Assembly (NCBI GenBank): GCA_025677825.1 | Contig: JAIXMO010000142.1 | Location: 1-12,954 of the forward strand | Length of the DNA stretch: 12,954 nt | Source of the DNA: Helicostylum pulchrum | Taxonomy: Eukaryota > Mucoromycota > Mucoromycetes > Mucorales > Mucoraceae | Direction: 5' to 3' | Shown here: in pieces, positions 1 to 7,644 of the stretch | Layout: each line of letters starts with the position of its first letter | How positions within the stretch are numbered: position 1 is the stretch's first letter | Program-made: the position numbers and the translations under genes | Notes under the pieces: model-generated | What the model saw: the letters and a program-made list of their open reading frames with translations, nothing else | Told to the model about the DNA's origin: nothing | Databases searched by the model: none

Positions 1-850
1 TTTGCGGACATTACCCGGTCGTTAAGTTAGGGCCTTGCTTCAGAAAATGTAATACAATAAAAAGAGACCTTTTTCACTGTTTAACCCAGCATCTTATTTT
101 GTGAGACCATCATCGTTGCATTCGCATACATACTGGGTCTCTTGTAAAATGTTTTATCCGTGATTTCTCAACAACTCGTATTTTTATGGGTCCTGAATAT
201 TAAACCAGACCGCAGGCTCTGATTAAGGTTCCCTTATGTTTGAAAATCACCTCCCCAAAAAACAACCATCTTGTAATCTGCCCTGTCGTATAAGGGCTTC
301 CCCAATGCGGTATAACCGACTTTTTTTTTTTTTTTCTTGCAATTGATATATATTTATTTCTGCGTACGCTTATACCAGAAGTATTTTCTAAACTCAATGC
401 AACTAATATTGGTATTGGCTTCAAAAGTATACAAAAGAAAAATACTCGGTTTATCTACACCCCTTTTAATATCGTATATTGTCGTTGTTACGTTAGCAAC
501 ATTTATTCCTTTACAAATGGCACTTGCTTTTTTAAAACGGATCTACTAAATAAGGCTGAATACACAGAAAATAGCAACTTTTTTTTATAGCTTTGCACTA
601 CATAGTGTAGATAAAGAAGAAAGTTCTAGACCTTAACTATAAAAAAAAGGGCACATTAATTTACCTTTCGTTTTTTTAATTTGGATCCGTTTTTTTTCCA
701 CTAAATAACTCGTGTAACTTCAAAAACATTTTTTTTTCTCTTCTTCCTTCTAAGTGACTGTCATACTAAGGAAAAAAAAAAAAAAAAAAAGAGGGATCAA
801 GCTGTTCCCCTTGGTTTTTTTTTATACAAGAGTAATAACTTCAAAAAAAA
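1..850. other. intergenic / unassigned left flank
   Basis: I see no confident gene here. The stretch is AT-rich with long A and T homopolymers (T17 near 319-336, A18-20 near 773-790). A plus-strand open frame at 337-549 (70 codons) encodes a hydrophobic segment (LLISYIVVVTLATFIPLQMA) that could be the 3' end of a membrane-protein gene or chance. It has no recognisable domain, and the AT bias makes hydrophobic chance frames likely. The last part, about 600-850, should hold the promoter and 5' UTR of the guanylate kinase gene; the run of eight A's just before its ATG is typical of fungal start contexts. Confidence 0.5.
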
Positions 851-1548
851 ATGCAAACAGCTTCAAAGATTTTTGTCATCTCTGGTCCTTCTGGTTCCGG
901 AAAGTCTACTTTATTAAAGCGTCTCTTTAGTGAATACCCTACTACTTTTGGCTTCAGTATTTCTCGTAAGTTTTTTTTTTCTGTGAAAAAGAGTACATGG
1001 AGATTGATCAAGATCATTTAGACACTACACGTAAACCTCGTCCTGGAGAGGTTAACGGTAAGGATTATCATTTTGTTGAAAAGTCTGATATGGAAAAGGA
1101 AGTTGAAGCTGGTAAGTTTATTGAGAGCGCCACCTTTTCTGGAAACATGTATGGTAAGGATTTTTTTTTTAAAAAAGAGGGGTATAATTCATATATATTG
1201 ATATACTGGGGGTGTTATTAAAAAATAGGTACTTCTATCAAATCTATTGAGGATGTTGTAGAAGCAGGAAAAGTGTGTATGCTTGATATTGATATGCAAG
1301 GTGTCCAATCTGTCAAGAAGACTCAATTAAACCCTAAATATATCTTTGTTCAACCTCCCAGTCTCGAAATCTTGGAACAACGTCTTCGTGGACGTGGTAC
1401 TGAAAAGGAAGAAGCTGTATTGGCTCGTTTAGATGCTTCCAAGAGAGAGTTAGAATACGGTTCCCTTCCTGGTGCTTATGATCATGTCATTGTCAATGAT
1501 GATTTGGAAACCGCTTATAATAGTTTAAAGAACGCCATTTTCGTCTAA
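851..1548 (+). CDS. GUK1: guanylate kinase, 3 exons
   Basis: This enzyme transfers phosphate from ATP to GMP to give GDP, a soluble and normally essential step of guanine nucleotide synthesis. Exons are 851-965, 1022-1153 and 1229-1548, giving 188 aa; the yeast enzyme is 187 aa. Introns of 56 and 75 nt have GTAAGT and GTAAGG donors and TTTAG and AATAG acceptors. Both are phase 1, and splicing restores [13 protein letters not shown] and NMYGTSIKS. The P-loop GPSGSGKS is at residues 12-19. The GMP-binding region TTRKPRPGE is at 40-48, with Y54, E73 and Y82 also in family positions. LDIDMQG (101-107) and the lid-like RLRGRGT (134-140) follow. The start is the first ATG after an A-rich leader and lies 11 residues before the P-loop, as in the family. 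No expected motif is missing. It is convergent with the HAD gene downstream. Confidence 0.96.
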
Positions 1549-1966
1549 GAAAATTCCTCCCAGCAACAAAACATATAATTTATTTTAGAGAAAAATAAAT
1601 GTTCTACGACTTAATGCAAATATAAACCCGTAACTTCCCTTACCTTTTCTAACAGTGGCTTACAATCATGGGCTCTGCATAATTACATCGGCGAATAAGC
1701 AGCCCCTTAATACATCGGATGACTTAACCGTATTCCTTGAAAAACGATCAGATAAAGCCCTATAAAACTGTAATTGGATTTGTTGTATCAACTTTTCCGT
1801 TGAGTTTTCCTTCAGCAGAGTCATGGCTATCGCTACAATTGAACTTATGAAGAGGGGGAACATGCAAATGTATGACACACAAAAAAATATAGAAGAGGAA
1901 AAAGGGGGGGGGGGGGTTTATTCAAATTTTTTCCCCTCGTTATTTATTACACAAATGTAACAAGAT
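1549..1966. other. convergent intergenic region
   Basis: This is the 3'-3' gap between the guanylate kinase and HAD genes. It holds AATAAA-like polyadenylation signals on both strands (near 1593 plus, near 1944 minus) and a G13 homopolymer at 1904-1916. A minus-strand open frame at 1666-1878 (70 codons) has a mixed, fairly protein-like composition (ALSDRFSRNTVKSSDVLRG) but no family I recognise. It may be chance or a relic of a decayed gene. I see no tRNA or other RNA gene. Confidence 0.5.
1904..1916 (+). repeat. G13 homopolymer
   Basis: Thirteen consecutive G in the convergent 3' region of the guanylate kinase and HAD genes, directly after an A-run. It is a likely length-variable site and a likely sequencing trouble spot. 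Confidence 0.9.
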
Positions 1967-2809
1967 CTATTTTCGTAGATTTTCAAACTCTATCATTTTT
2001 TCTACACAGTCCAAGAGACTGGTACCAATGACATCTGGTTCACCTGTACTATACATCTGAACAGGATATATCTTCTCGGTTGTATTTAAGAATACCGTCT
2101 TTAAAGAAATATTCTTTGCACTTGCCAATTCAAACGCATGAGATCCTATCAAGTAAAAAGCCTATTACAAAATATTTAAATACATGTATTGGTTATACAG
2201 TGTTATTTTTTCATTTATTTTTTCACCTCAATACGTTGCGTTTCATGAACAGCTAATCTCATCAACTCAGAATACACTTTAGGATGTGGTTTGGATAACT
2301 TCAAATCATCACAACACAAGATACGACCGCCTACATACTTACTCAACGAATTTTGACGTAACACGGCTTGAGTACTTTCTAATCCACCTACCGATAAAAC
2401 CCAAACGTCCCATTTTTTGGAAACTAGTAAATCCAACGCTAGTATTGCTTGCGAATCAGGTTCAATGTAGTCAAACGATATCATAATAGACTCCACTTGT
2501 AAATCTGTCAACTCCATAATAGCTTGATCAAAGCAAATTAAAGCACGTGGTAAAGTATATTCGAGAATCTTTATTAAGGGCACGTACTTTCCTGCTTGTG
2601 AAGTAGCAATGTAGTCACGTAAGCCAAACGCATACCAAAGCGTAAAGAATGGTTTGGCCAAGTCATGATGTTCTTGCTGGAATAGTGTTTTTGAAATGGT
2701 TTCGATCACTTTTTCAAAAGTACATAATGTACCTGTTTTTTTTTAGATGAGGGGTTTATACTTATTTCGAGTCATTTGTACCTTGTAAATCAAAAGCAGC
2801 AAAAGGCAT
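1967..2809 (-). CDS. HAD-superfamily hydrolase, type II haloacid dehalogenase-like, 3 exons
   Basis: Predicted soluble hydrolase with a haloacid-dehalogenase fold; the substrate is unknown. Minus-strand exons are 2809-2782, 2732-2227 and 2161-1967, giving 242 aa. Intron 1 (49 nt) splits the Gly codon of the nucleophile motif, so MPFAAFDLQG joins TLC to give the DxxGTL motif with D7. Intron 2 (65 nt, donor GTGAAA) restores AFYLIGSHAFEL. Family landmarks are an Arg in the cap region (GLRDYIATSQAG, R48), motif II WVLSVGG with S123, motif III Lys in LSKPHPKVY (K157), and motif IV at 183-190. Two positions look unusual. Type II dehalogenases normally have Ser-Asn in motif II, here Ser-Val, and an Asp in motif IV, here Glu (SHAFE). 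Activity may therefore differ from true 2-haloacid dehalogenases. Order and spacing support the family call; function is only inferred. Confidence 0.85.
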
Positions 2810-3026
2810 TTTTGTGTTACTGGTAAAAAAAAGAAACTTTTTAAAACTACCGTCAAATAAAATCATTTCCACACGTGCACATGTGAAACAAAGATTTGTA
2901 ATTCTACTTTTTTTTTTTCTATAATGTTAATTAGTCAATAAATAGTGTGGTAAAGTTTAAAAAGAGTATTATAAGGTAATAGTAAGAAAAGTGAGCATCG
3001 GTTCCTGTTTTATAAGAAACAAAATG
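2810..3026 (-). promoter_or_regulatory. presumed promoter of the HAD gene, bordering the MULE
   Basis: These 217 bases lie between the HAD start codon and the left inverted repeat of the transposon. They are AT-rich with T and A tracts and carry no defined element I can name. The stretch is annotated only because it must contain the HAD 5' UTR and core promoter. The decayed transposase frame also runs into it (to 2969). Confidence 0.35.
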
Positions 3027-4668
3027 TAAAAATTTGCTGTCACCCACTTTTGGTTTTTTGACCAAGAAACCGCCAAGCAAGCCGAATGTGCCGTAATCAA
3101 AGCAGCCCTTGAAACTTTGTTGGTGATACTCTTAAGCTGGGTAATGCTTATAATTAAAGTATTAACTTTCTGAATTTCTTTTCTTAACATTAGCTCGAAT
3201 TTACGGTTGATAGCATTCCAATACGTATCCATACGATCAAAGGCAGTAATAAGATCCATTCTCTTCGACATTCCAACTTTGAGCGCATGATAAGCACTTT
3301 CAGCTCTCTGCGTGGTAAGGCAACCAAAATGAGCAAGTTTTTTGGTTGTTTCCAGCCCACTTGTTTTTTATTTATACACAATTATTATTGAAATAATTAT
3401 AGGCCTTGTTTTTACCCACAGGATTTTGGAAATCAGGATAATCGGTAACGTCTTGGTGATCTATAATGTTTCTAGGACCGAGACTCTTTGAATTAAACTC
3501 TGCAAGACATTTACTGAAATAATCTTGATCCTTGGTATTCACCATTTTCATTACCAGAGAAATACACTTCTCATTTACCTTTTCACTGGTATAACAACCC
3601 TTGTTAAGCTCCGATCGGACGCTGTTCATCATGTGCCAAATACACAGAATCTTGTTAGATGAAGGAAATACTGTATCCAAGGCATTCGTAAAAGCGGTGC
3701 ATTTGTCTGTAACAAACAAAAGATAATTTTCTGAGGAAGAAGAAACTACGAGAGCTGTTCTAACACCCATTTATAAGTTGACTCTTGTTCATTACAAACA
3801 AAAGAAAAAACTACAGGGAAGGTAACAGGTGTTGAAGCACCCAAATTATGGAAACAAGCATTATTAAGAGAATATGTAGCGTCAATGATGAATACTTGTC
3901 CCATTTTTCTAGAGTCAGCTATCATATTATTGTGCATAAAAAATAAGTTTTTCAATTTGATTGATTCATCGTTAATATCTTGCGAAACTTGGTGACGAAC
4001 ATGATAACCTTTACTTCTCATCTTCTTTATCAAAACTTGGGCGTCTTTAATGGTGCTATTAGGCCTAACACTTTGCTTGATTTCACTAGACAGGTTGGCC
4101 ACATCCTGATAATTCAAGACGGGTTACCATTGAGCTTTGATATATTTTTCATTATCTCGGTAACCTTAGAATTATTGCTGGCCATGCTGGCAATAGTCTT
4201 GATATCTTGTTGAGTTGTGAACTCCTTCTTTCCAAAAGGTGAAATACTGTTGTAAGCAGCGGTACAAGGATGGTTATGGGTATGCTCCATTTCGTTCTTA
4301 GGCTCATTAAAAGACCAAAAATTATGTGAATCTTTGTAAGTAATTCTCAGAATAAAAGGGCAGCCAGTTTTATAAGATGAACTTTGTCTTTTAGCGTTTC
4401 GATTTGGCTTCAACGATTTATATCGACTGTAGCCACAAACAAAATATACTCTGTGCTTTTCAGACTTTGATTTAATGAGATTAAAACGTTCTTTTTTTGC
4501 CCAATCATAAAGTATATCTTCCGTAGGGCCAAGTTCATGATATGGGTCTACAGAATCAATAGGTACAAGGACATCTTCTACGTTTACTTGAACAGGTTCC
4601 TGAAAATCATCATCATCTGTAGTGTATTGATCCGTTTTCGTTTTATAAGAGATAAAGGATATAAAGGT
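2969..4668 (-). pseudogene. FAR1/MULE transposase, frameshifted
   Basis: Read right to left, successive fragments in different frames give one transposase. Frame A (4668-4114) has an acidic leader and then a FAR1/WRKY-GCM1-type zinc domain: Cys in YFVCGYSRY, Cys in KTGCPF, and His in EHTHNH. Frame B (to 3746) carries the first catalytic Asp in FIIDATY. Frame C (to 3372) carries the second Asp in FVTDKCTAF and the CIWH motif. After a short frame near 3380-3330, frame E (to 2969) carries the Glu in TTQRAESAYHALK. All three DDE residues survive, but on separate frames. No in-frame ATG is visible: a stop at 4671-4669 precedes the open frame, so the first exon or start is lost or hidden. A contraction of one A in the A-run near 3346-3341 would explain the last shift. 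It is non-functional as read. Confidence 0.85.
3027..3059 (+). repeat. left inverted repeat of the MULE
   Basis: Core 3033-3059 (TTTGCTGTCACCCACTTTTG, then GTTTTTT) is identical to the reverse complement of 4968-4994. Similarity continues outward to 3027 with a single mismatch at 3032 and is lost beyond that. On the minus strand the repeat is also translated in the last transposase frame (KNQKWVTANF), so it overlaps coding sequence. Confidence 0.85.
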
Positions 4669-4853
4669 CTAGTTAGAGTTTATAAAGAAAAAGAGAAGAG
4701 AAGAAATGTGGGGCCCACACATTTATTAAGCTCATAAAAGAAATTTTAATGGTACAACATGCGGGACAGTAGTCTTTTTTTCTAAACCAGCCTTCCGAAG
4801 GTTAGACAGCTCTTAATTAGAGGTTTTGAAAACACAATTAAATAAAAAAGTCT

Positions 4854-4973
4854 TGTTTTGGAGTTTCGAAAAAAAAAAACCATACAAAAAATGTCGATTC
4901 TGAAGGTTTAAAAAAAAAGACCATACAAAAATATCGATTTTGAAGTTTTGAAAAAAAAAACCATACAAAAAAA
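4854..4973 (+). repeat. three 40-bp subterminal tandem repeats
   Basis: Copies are 4854-4893, 4894-4933 and 4934-4973. Each has a T/G-rich half (TCGATTTTGAAGTTTTG type), an A-run, then ACCATACAAAAA. The second and third copies are close; the first is diverged over its first 15 bases. The array sits between the transposase 5' end and the right inverted repeat, as expected for transposase-binding or promoter repeats of a MULE. Confidence 0.85.
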
Positions 4974-5000
4974 CCAAAAGTGGGTGACAGCAAACTTTTA
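4968..5000 (-). repeat. right inverted repeat of the MULE
   Basis: This is the partner of 3027-3059 in opposite orientation, with 27 consecutive matching bases at 4968-4994. It directly follows, and slightly overlaps, the last 40-bp tandem repeat. Outward of it the 8-mer TGGGTG(A/T)C recurs at 5016 and 5050. Confidence 0.85.
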
Positions 5001-5084
5001 AAAAATCCTAAGAGATGGGTGTCGTTTTTTCCATATTAGGAAATTTTGGTGGGTGACGTTTAATAGCTCTCATTTTTTAAATCT
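4981..5084 (+). repeat. three spaced TGGGTG(A/T)C motifs
   Basis: The 8-mer begins at 4981 (TGGGTGAC), 5016 (TGGGTGTC) and 5050 (TGGGTGAC), a period of 34-35 bp. The sequence between them is only loosely alike. The first copy is inside the right inverted repeat. The series may be an eroded outer tandem array of the MULE, which would place its true right end beyond 5000. Confidence 0.5.
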
Positions 5085-5293
5085 GAAGTGTTAAGCTGTT
5101 CGTGAGTTGATCATGAAGTTTGGTTCGAAAAAGATAAAGCTATTAGCTTAATAAATAAATAAAAATTGTTACTAAAACTGCAGAAAAAAATAAGCAACGT
5201 ATGATGTATGATAATTCAATATCCGAAATTATTTTTTATTTTTTGTCCCCAGTAAAGGTTTTTTTTTTCTTTCATCTTGTATAATAATAAAAA

Positions 5294-5584
5294 ATGTCAA
5301 GTCTTTCCGATGAAACGATTCGCAAGGTACGTATTATATACACGTATAGCAAGGTTGTGTACAACTCTGATTAAGCTTATTTTAAGGTCTTTGTTGAATT
5401 ACAAGCCAAGTATATTCACAGCCAACAACAAACCAATACAGTAAAGGCACAAATTCAAGGAAAGCAACGTGAACGTAAAATGGCTGAATTGACTCGACGC
5501 GAATTAGATGGTTTAGATGATGATACCAAAACTTACAAGCCCATTGGAAAAATGTAAGTTCATGTACAGGAAAACATATACATA

Positions 5585-5615
<31 letters not shown>

Positions 5616-5802
5616 TGACATGTATACGTGTAGGTTCATCCAAAGTCCCTTACGTACAATGAAGAAACAATATGTCGATGCAGTTGTTAAAGCGGATGAA
5701 GATATTCAACAGTTAGAAAAGACACAAAAGTATTGGGAACGTCAAGCTATTGATGCCCAAGGAAATCTTAAAGATATTCTTCAAGGACCAAGAACAATGT
5801 AA
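5294..5802 (+). CDS. PFD1: prefoldin subunit 1, 3 exons
   Basis: A beta-type subunit of the cytosolic hexameric prefoldin co-chaperone, which hands unfolded actin and tubulin to the CCT chaperonin. Exons are 5294-5326, 5387-5553 and 5634-5802, giving 122 aa, the same length as human PFDN1. Introns are 60 nt (GTACGT...TTAAG) and 80 nt (GTAAGT...GTGTAG); the second splits the ATG codon of KPIGKMFIQSP. The layout is the family one: an N-terminal helix (LSDETIRKVFVELQAKYI), a central beta-hairpin segment (KTYKPIGKMFIQSPLRTM), then a C-terminal helix (YVDAVVKADEDIQQLEKTQK), so both coiled-coil arms are present. Intron 2 contains an AT dinucleotide run (about 5591-5615). The stop codon is only 61 bp from the convergent stop of the ankyrin gene. 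Confidence 0.93.
5591..5615. repeat. (TA)n microsatellite in prefoldin intron 2
   Basis: About 25 bases of alternating TA lie between the branch-side and 5' parts of the 80-nt intron. It makes this intron the longest of the gene and a likely length-variable site. Confidence 0.8.
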
Positions 5803-5863
5803 AAAGAAAAAAAAAGAAAGAAAAAAAAACACATAATAAAAGAAGATATACACATATATATTA

Positions 5864-7419
5864 TTACAGATCGAATGTATTTCGTAATATTTGAGAAGTT
5901 TTTGTATGTAAATATTTTCTGACACCAATAACGGAAGGACCAGTAGTGATACTTTCACCACTAGCACTACTTTCACCACTAAAGGTACTACTGTTACTAC
6001 TATGAATGGTGGTAGTCCTCTTTTCCATTTCTTTTGTTGTTTTAGCACCCAACTTTCTTAGATATTCTACAATTGTCTTTAATCCTCCTGATTTTGCAAG
6101 GTCAAGTGGAGTAGGGACTTGCTTTAATATGTAAGGGTTTGGATAAACACCTAGTTCACCAACTAATTTAGTGACAACTTTTAATTTTCTATTACGAACA
6201 GCGTAATGAAGCGGTGTCTCTCCTTTATTATCTTTTGGGTCGGTCTGTGCTTTATGTTCTTTAATAAATAGAGTGATCAAACGGGGTTTTCCCGTGATAC
6301 AAGCATAATGAAGACAAGTAGCTCCATTTTTATCAGTTTCCTTTAATAGGGATTGGTTTAATTCCAATATATACTGTACTACTTGTTCTGATCCACTTTG
6401 AACAGCTGCATGTAAACAAGTTTCTCCATAAGGGCCTGTTTGATTTAATAACTCGATACCACCTCTTTCGATTAATAATTTTACTCCATTCATATAACCT
6501 AATTTAGCTGCCAATAGTAAAGGAGTCAATTTATCCTGTACATTTATAGTCAGTGGGTACACTTCAAGATTTGCTCCTGCATTCAACACTCGATGTAAAG
6601 CAGACGTATTTTTGACTGCAATCACTGCATGGATGAGACCATAACCCTCTTTTACACTCTTGACAGTGTCTGAATTCTTGGCGACATTTGGGTTACCACC
6701 ACGGCGAAAATAGTTGCTATAATTGTCGTTATCATTATTATTACTACTACTGTAAGTAATTATTATAAAATATACCTAATAAGATTATCTACTTCCGCTT
6801 TATTTGCTTTTCCTCTGGCAATTGTATTCCAAAATCCATCACCACAGGCATACTTTAGAAGGGTGTTTTCATTATTGGTTACAGATAATATAGGGGATAG
6901 AACAGGAGTGTTTATATTAGGGGAATTAGGTAAAGTAAAAGAGTCCGAGTCAGACATGACTGACTGTAAATCAAACTCGTCCTCATTATCATCATTATTA
7001 TCATCATCACCATCCATTAATATCGAACTTCTTAATACAATAGAACCAGAAGATCGAGTAGAACAAGAAGAAATGGTACGATTACTAGATATAGATTTTC
7101 TTTGTTTATCGTGCCTCGATTTATATAATTGTATTTGTTGTATCGATTTATCCAATTGCTGTGATTGTATTAATAGTTGGTGCTGTAATTTACACTTTGT
7201 TTTTTCTAGTTTATTTAGTGTATCAACTAGTGTATCGTGTTTATCTGACCAAGTCACTATTATCTTATCCATAGCACATTGTATCTTTTCTTGTAGCTCT
7301 TTACAATCCAAGTCATTTATTATAGTTTGTAATTGCTCTGTTTCAATATTATATTTTCTTGATTTGATAAATGGAAGTGATGGAAGTGGTAAAACTTGGT
7401 AATGCGTTTGGTGATTCAT
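5864..7419 (-). CDS. coiled-coil / ankyrin-repeat protein, 2 exons
   Basis: A probable protein-binding scaffold; I do not recognise a specific orthologue. Minus-strand exons are 7419-6776 and 6716-5864, joined by a 59-nt intron (GTATAT donor, TGATAAC branch-like site, TTATAG acceptor), giving 498 aa. Residues about 25-110 are Gln/Leu/Lys-rich and probably coiled coil. About 108-165 is Ser-rich and then acidic (DGDDDNNDDNEDEFD). From about 195 an ankyrin-like cap starts (FWNTIARGKANKAEVDNLIS, then RRGGNPNV). Clear ankyrin repeats run from about 239 to 441, with hallmarks GETCLHAAVQSG, GATCLHYACITG and GETPLHYAVRN. The Ser/Thr-rich tail ends near KYLHTKTSQILRNTFDL. No transmembrane segment or enzyme domain is visible. 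A second in-frame acceptor (CAG ending at 6750) would leave only a 26-nt intron and add 11 Ser/Asn/Asp residues. Confidence 0.85.
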
Positions 7420-7644
7420 TTTAAATAGTTTTTAAAGAAGAAAGAAATATATTCATTTTTATCTTTTTTTTTTTTAAGCATGAACAAAAAAAAAAGTGAT
7501 AATCCCGCTATTTTTATTGGAACACTTCTAAGGGGGTAAATAGACTTGTTTTAACAAGACGACAATTTTAATCAGTTTTCAGTCATTTCCATACCACGAT
7601 AACCTTGTCTTTTCTTGAAACAATCTACCGTAAAAAAAAAATGT
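7420..7644 (-). promoter_or_regulatory. presumed ankyrin-gene promoter and permease 3' UTR
   Basis: A 225-bp gap between two minus-strand genes in tandem. It is AT-rich with A and T tracts (T12 near 7464-7476). It must contain the 3' end of the permease transcript and the start region of the ankyrin gene. I see no defined operator or RNA element. Confidence 0.4.

Larger units (their letters stand above)
3027..5000 (-). mobile_element. decayed Mutator-like (MULE/FAR1-type) DNA transposon
   Basis: A roughly 2-kb element is bounded by an inverted repeat. Bases 3027-3059 match the reverse complement of 4968-5000 at 32 of 33 positions, with 27 consecutive identities. Between them lies a minus-strand transposase with a FAR1-type zinc domain and a MULE DDE domain. 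Immediately inside the right repeat are three 40-bp tandem repeats, a layout common for transposase-binding subterminal arrays. I could not find a convincing 8-11 bp target-site duplication at these boundaries, so the true ends may lie further out. The left repeat overlaps the 3' end of the transposase reading frame, suggesting that a C-terminal coding part (for example a SWIM zinc finger) was deleted. Confidence 0.8.

Noticed and set aside
75..86. 12-bp CACTGTTTAACC with an inverted copy at 11417-11428
   Set aside because: A 12-mer match is expected several times by chance within 13 kb of AT-rich DNA, and flanks are not alike.
3018..5009. 9-bp target-site duplication around the inverted repeats
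   Set aside because: The bases just outside (AACAAAATG left, AAAAATCCT right) do not match, so no duplication is claimed.
5115..5135. GGTTCGAAA resembling a tRNA B box
   Set aside because: No A box, acceptor stem or cloverleaf can be built around it.
5382..5639. 85-codon minus-strand open frame
   Set aside because: Antisense to prefoldin exon 2 and its TA-repeat intron; the Tyr/Ile repeats come from the microsatellite.
6863..7402. 179-codon plus-strand open frame
   Set aside because: It lies antisense to exon 1 of the ankyrin gene; its Ser/Leu/Cys-rich composition is the mirror of that coding sequence.
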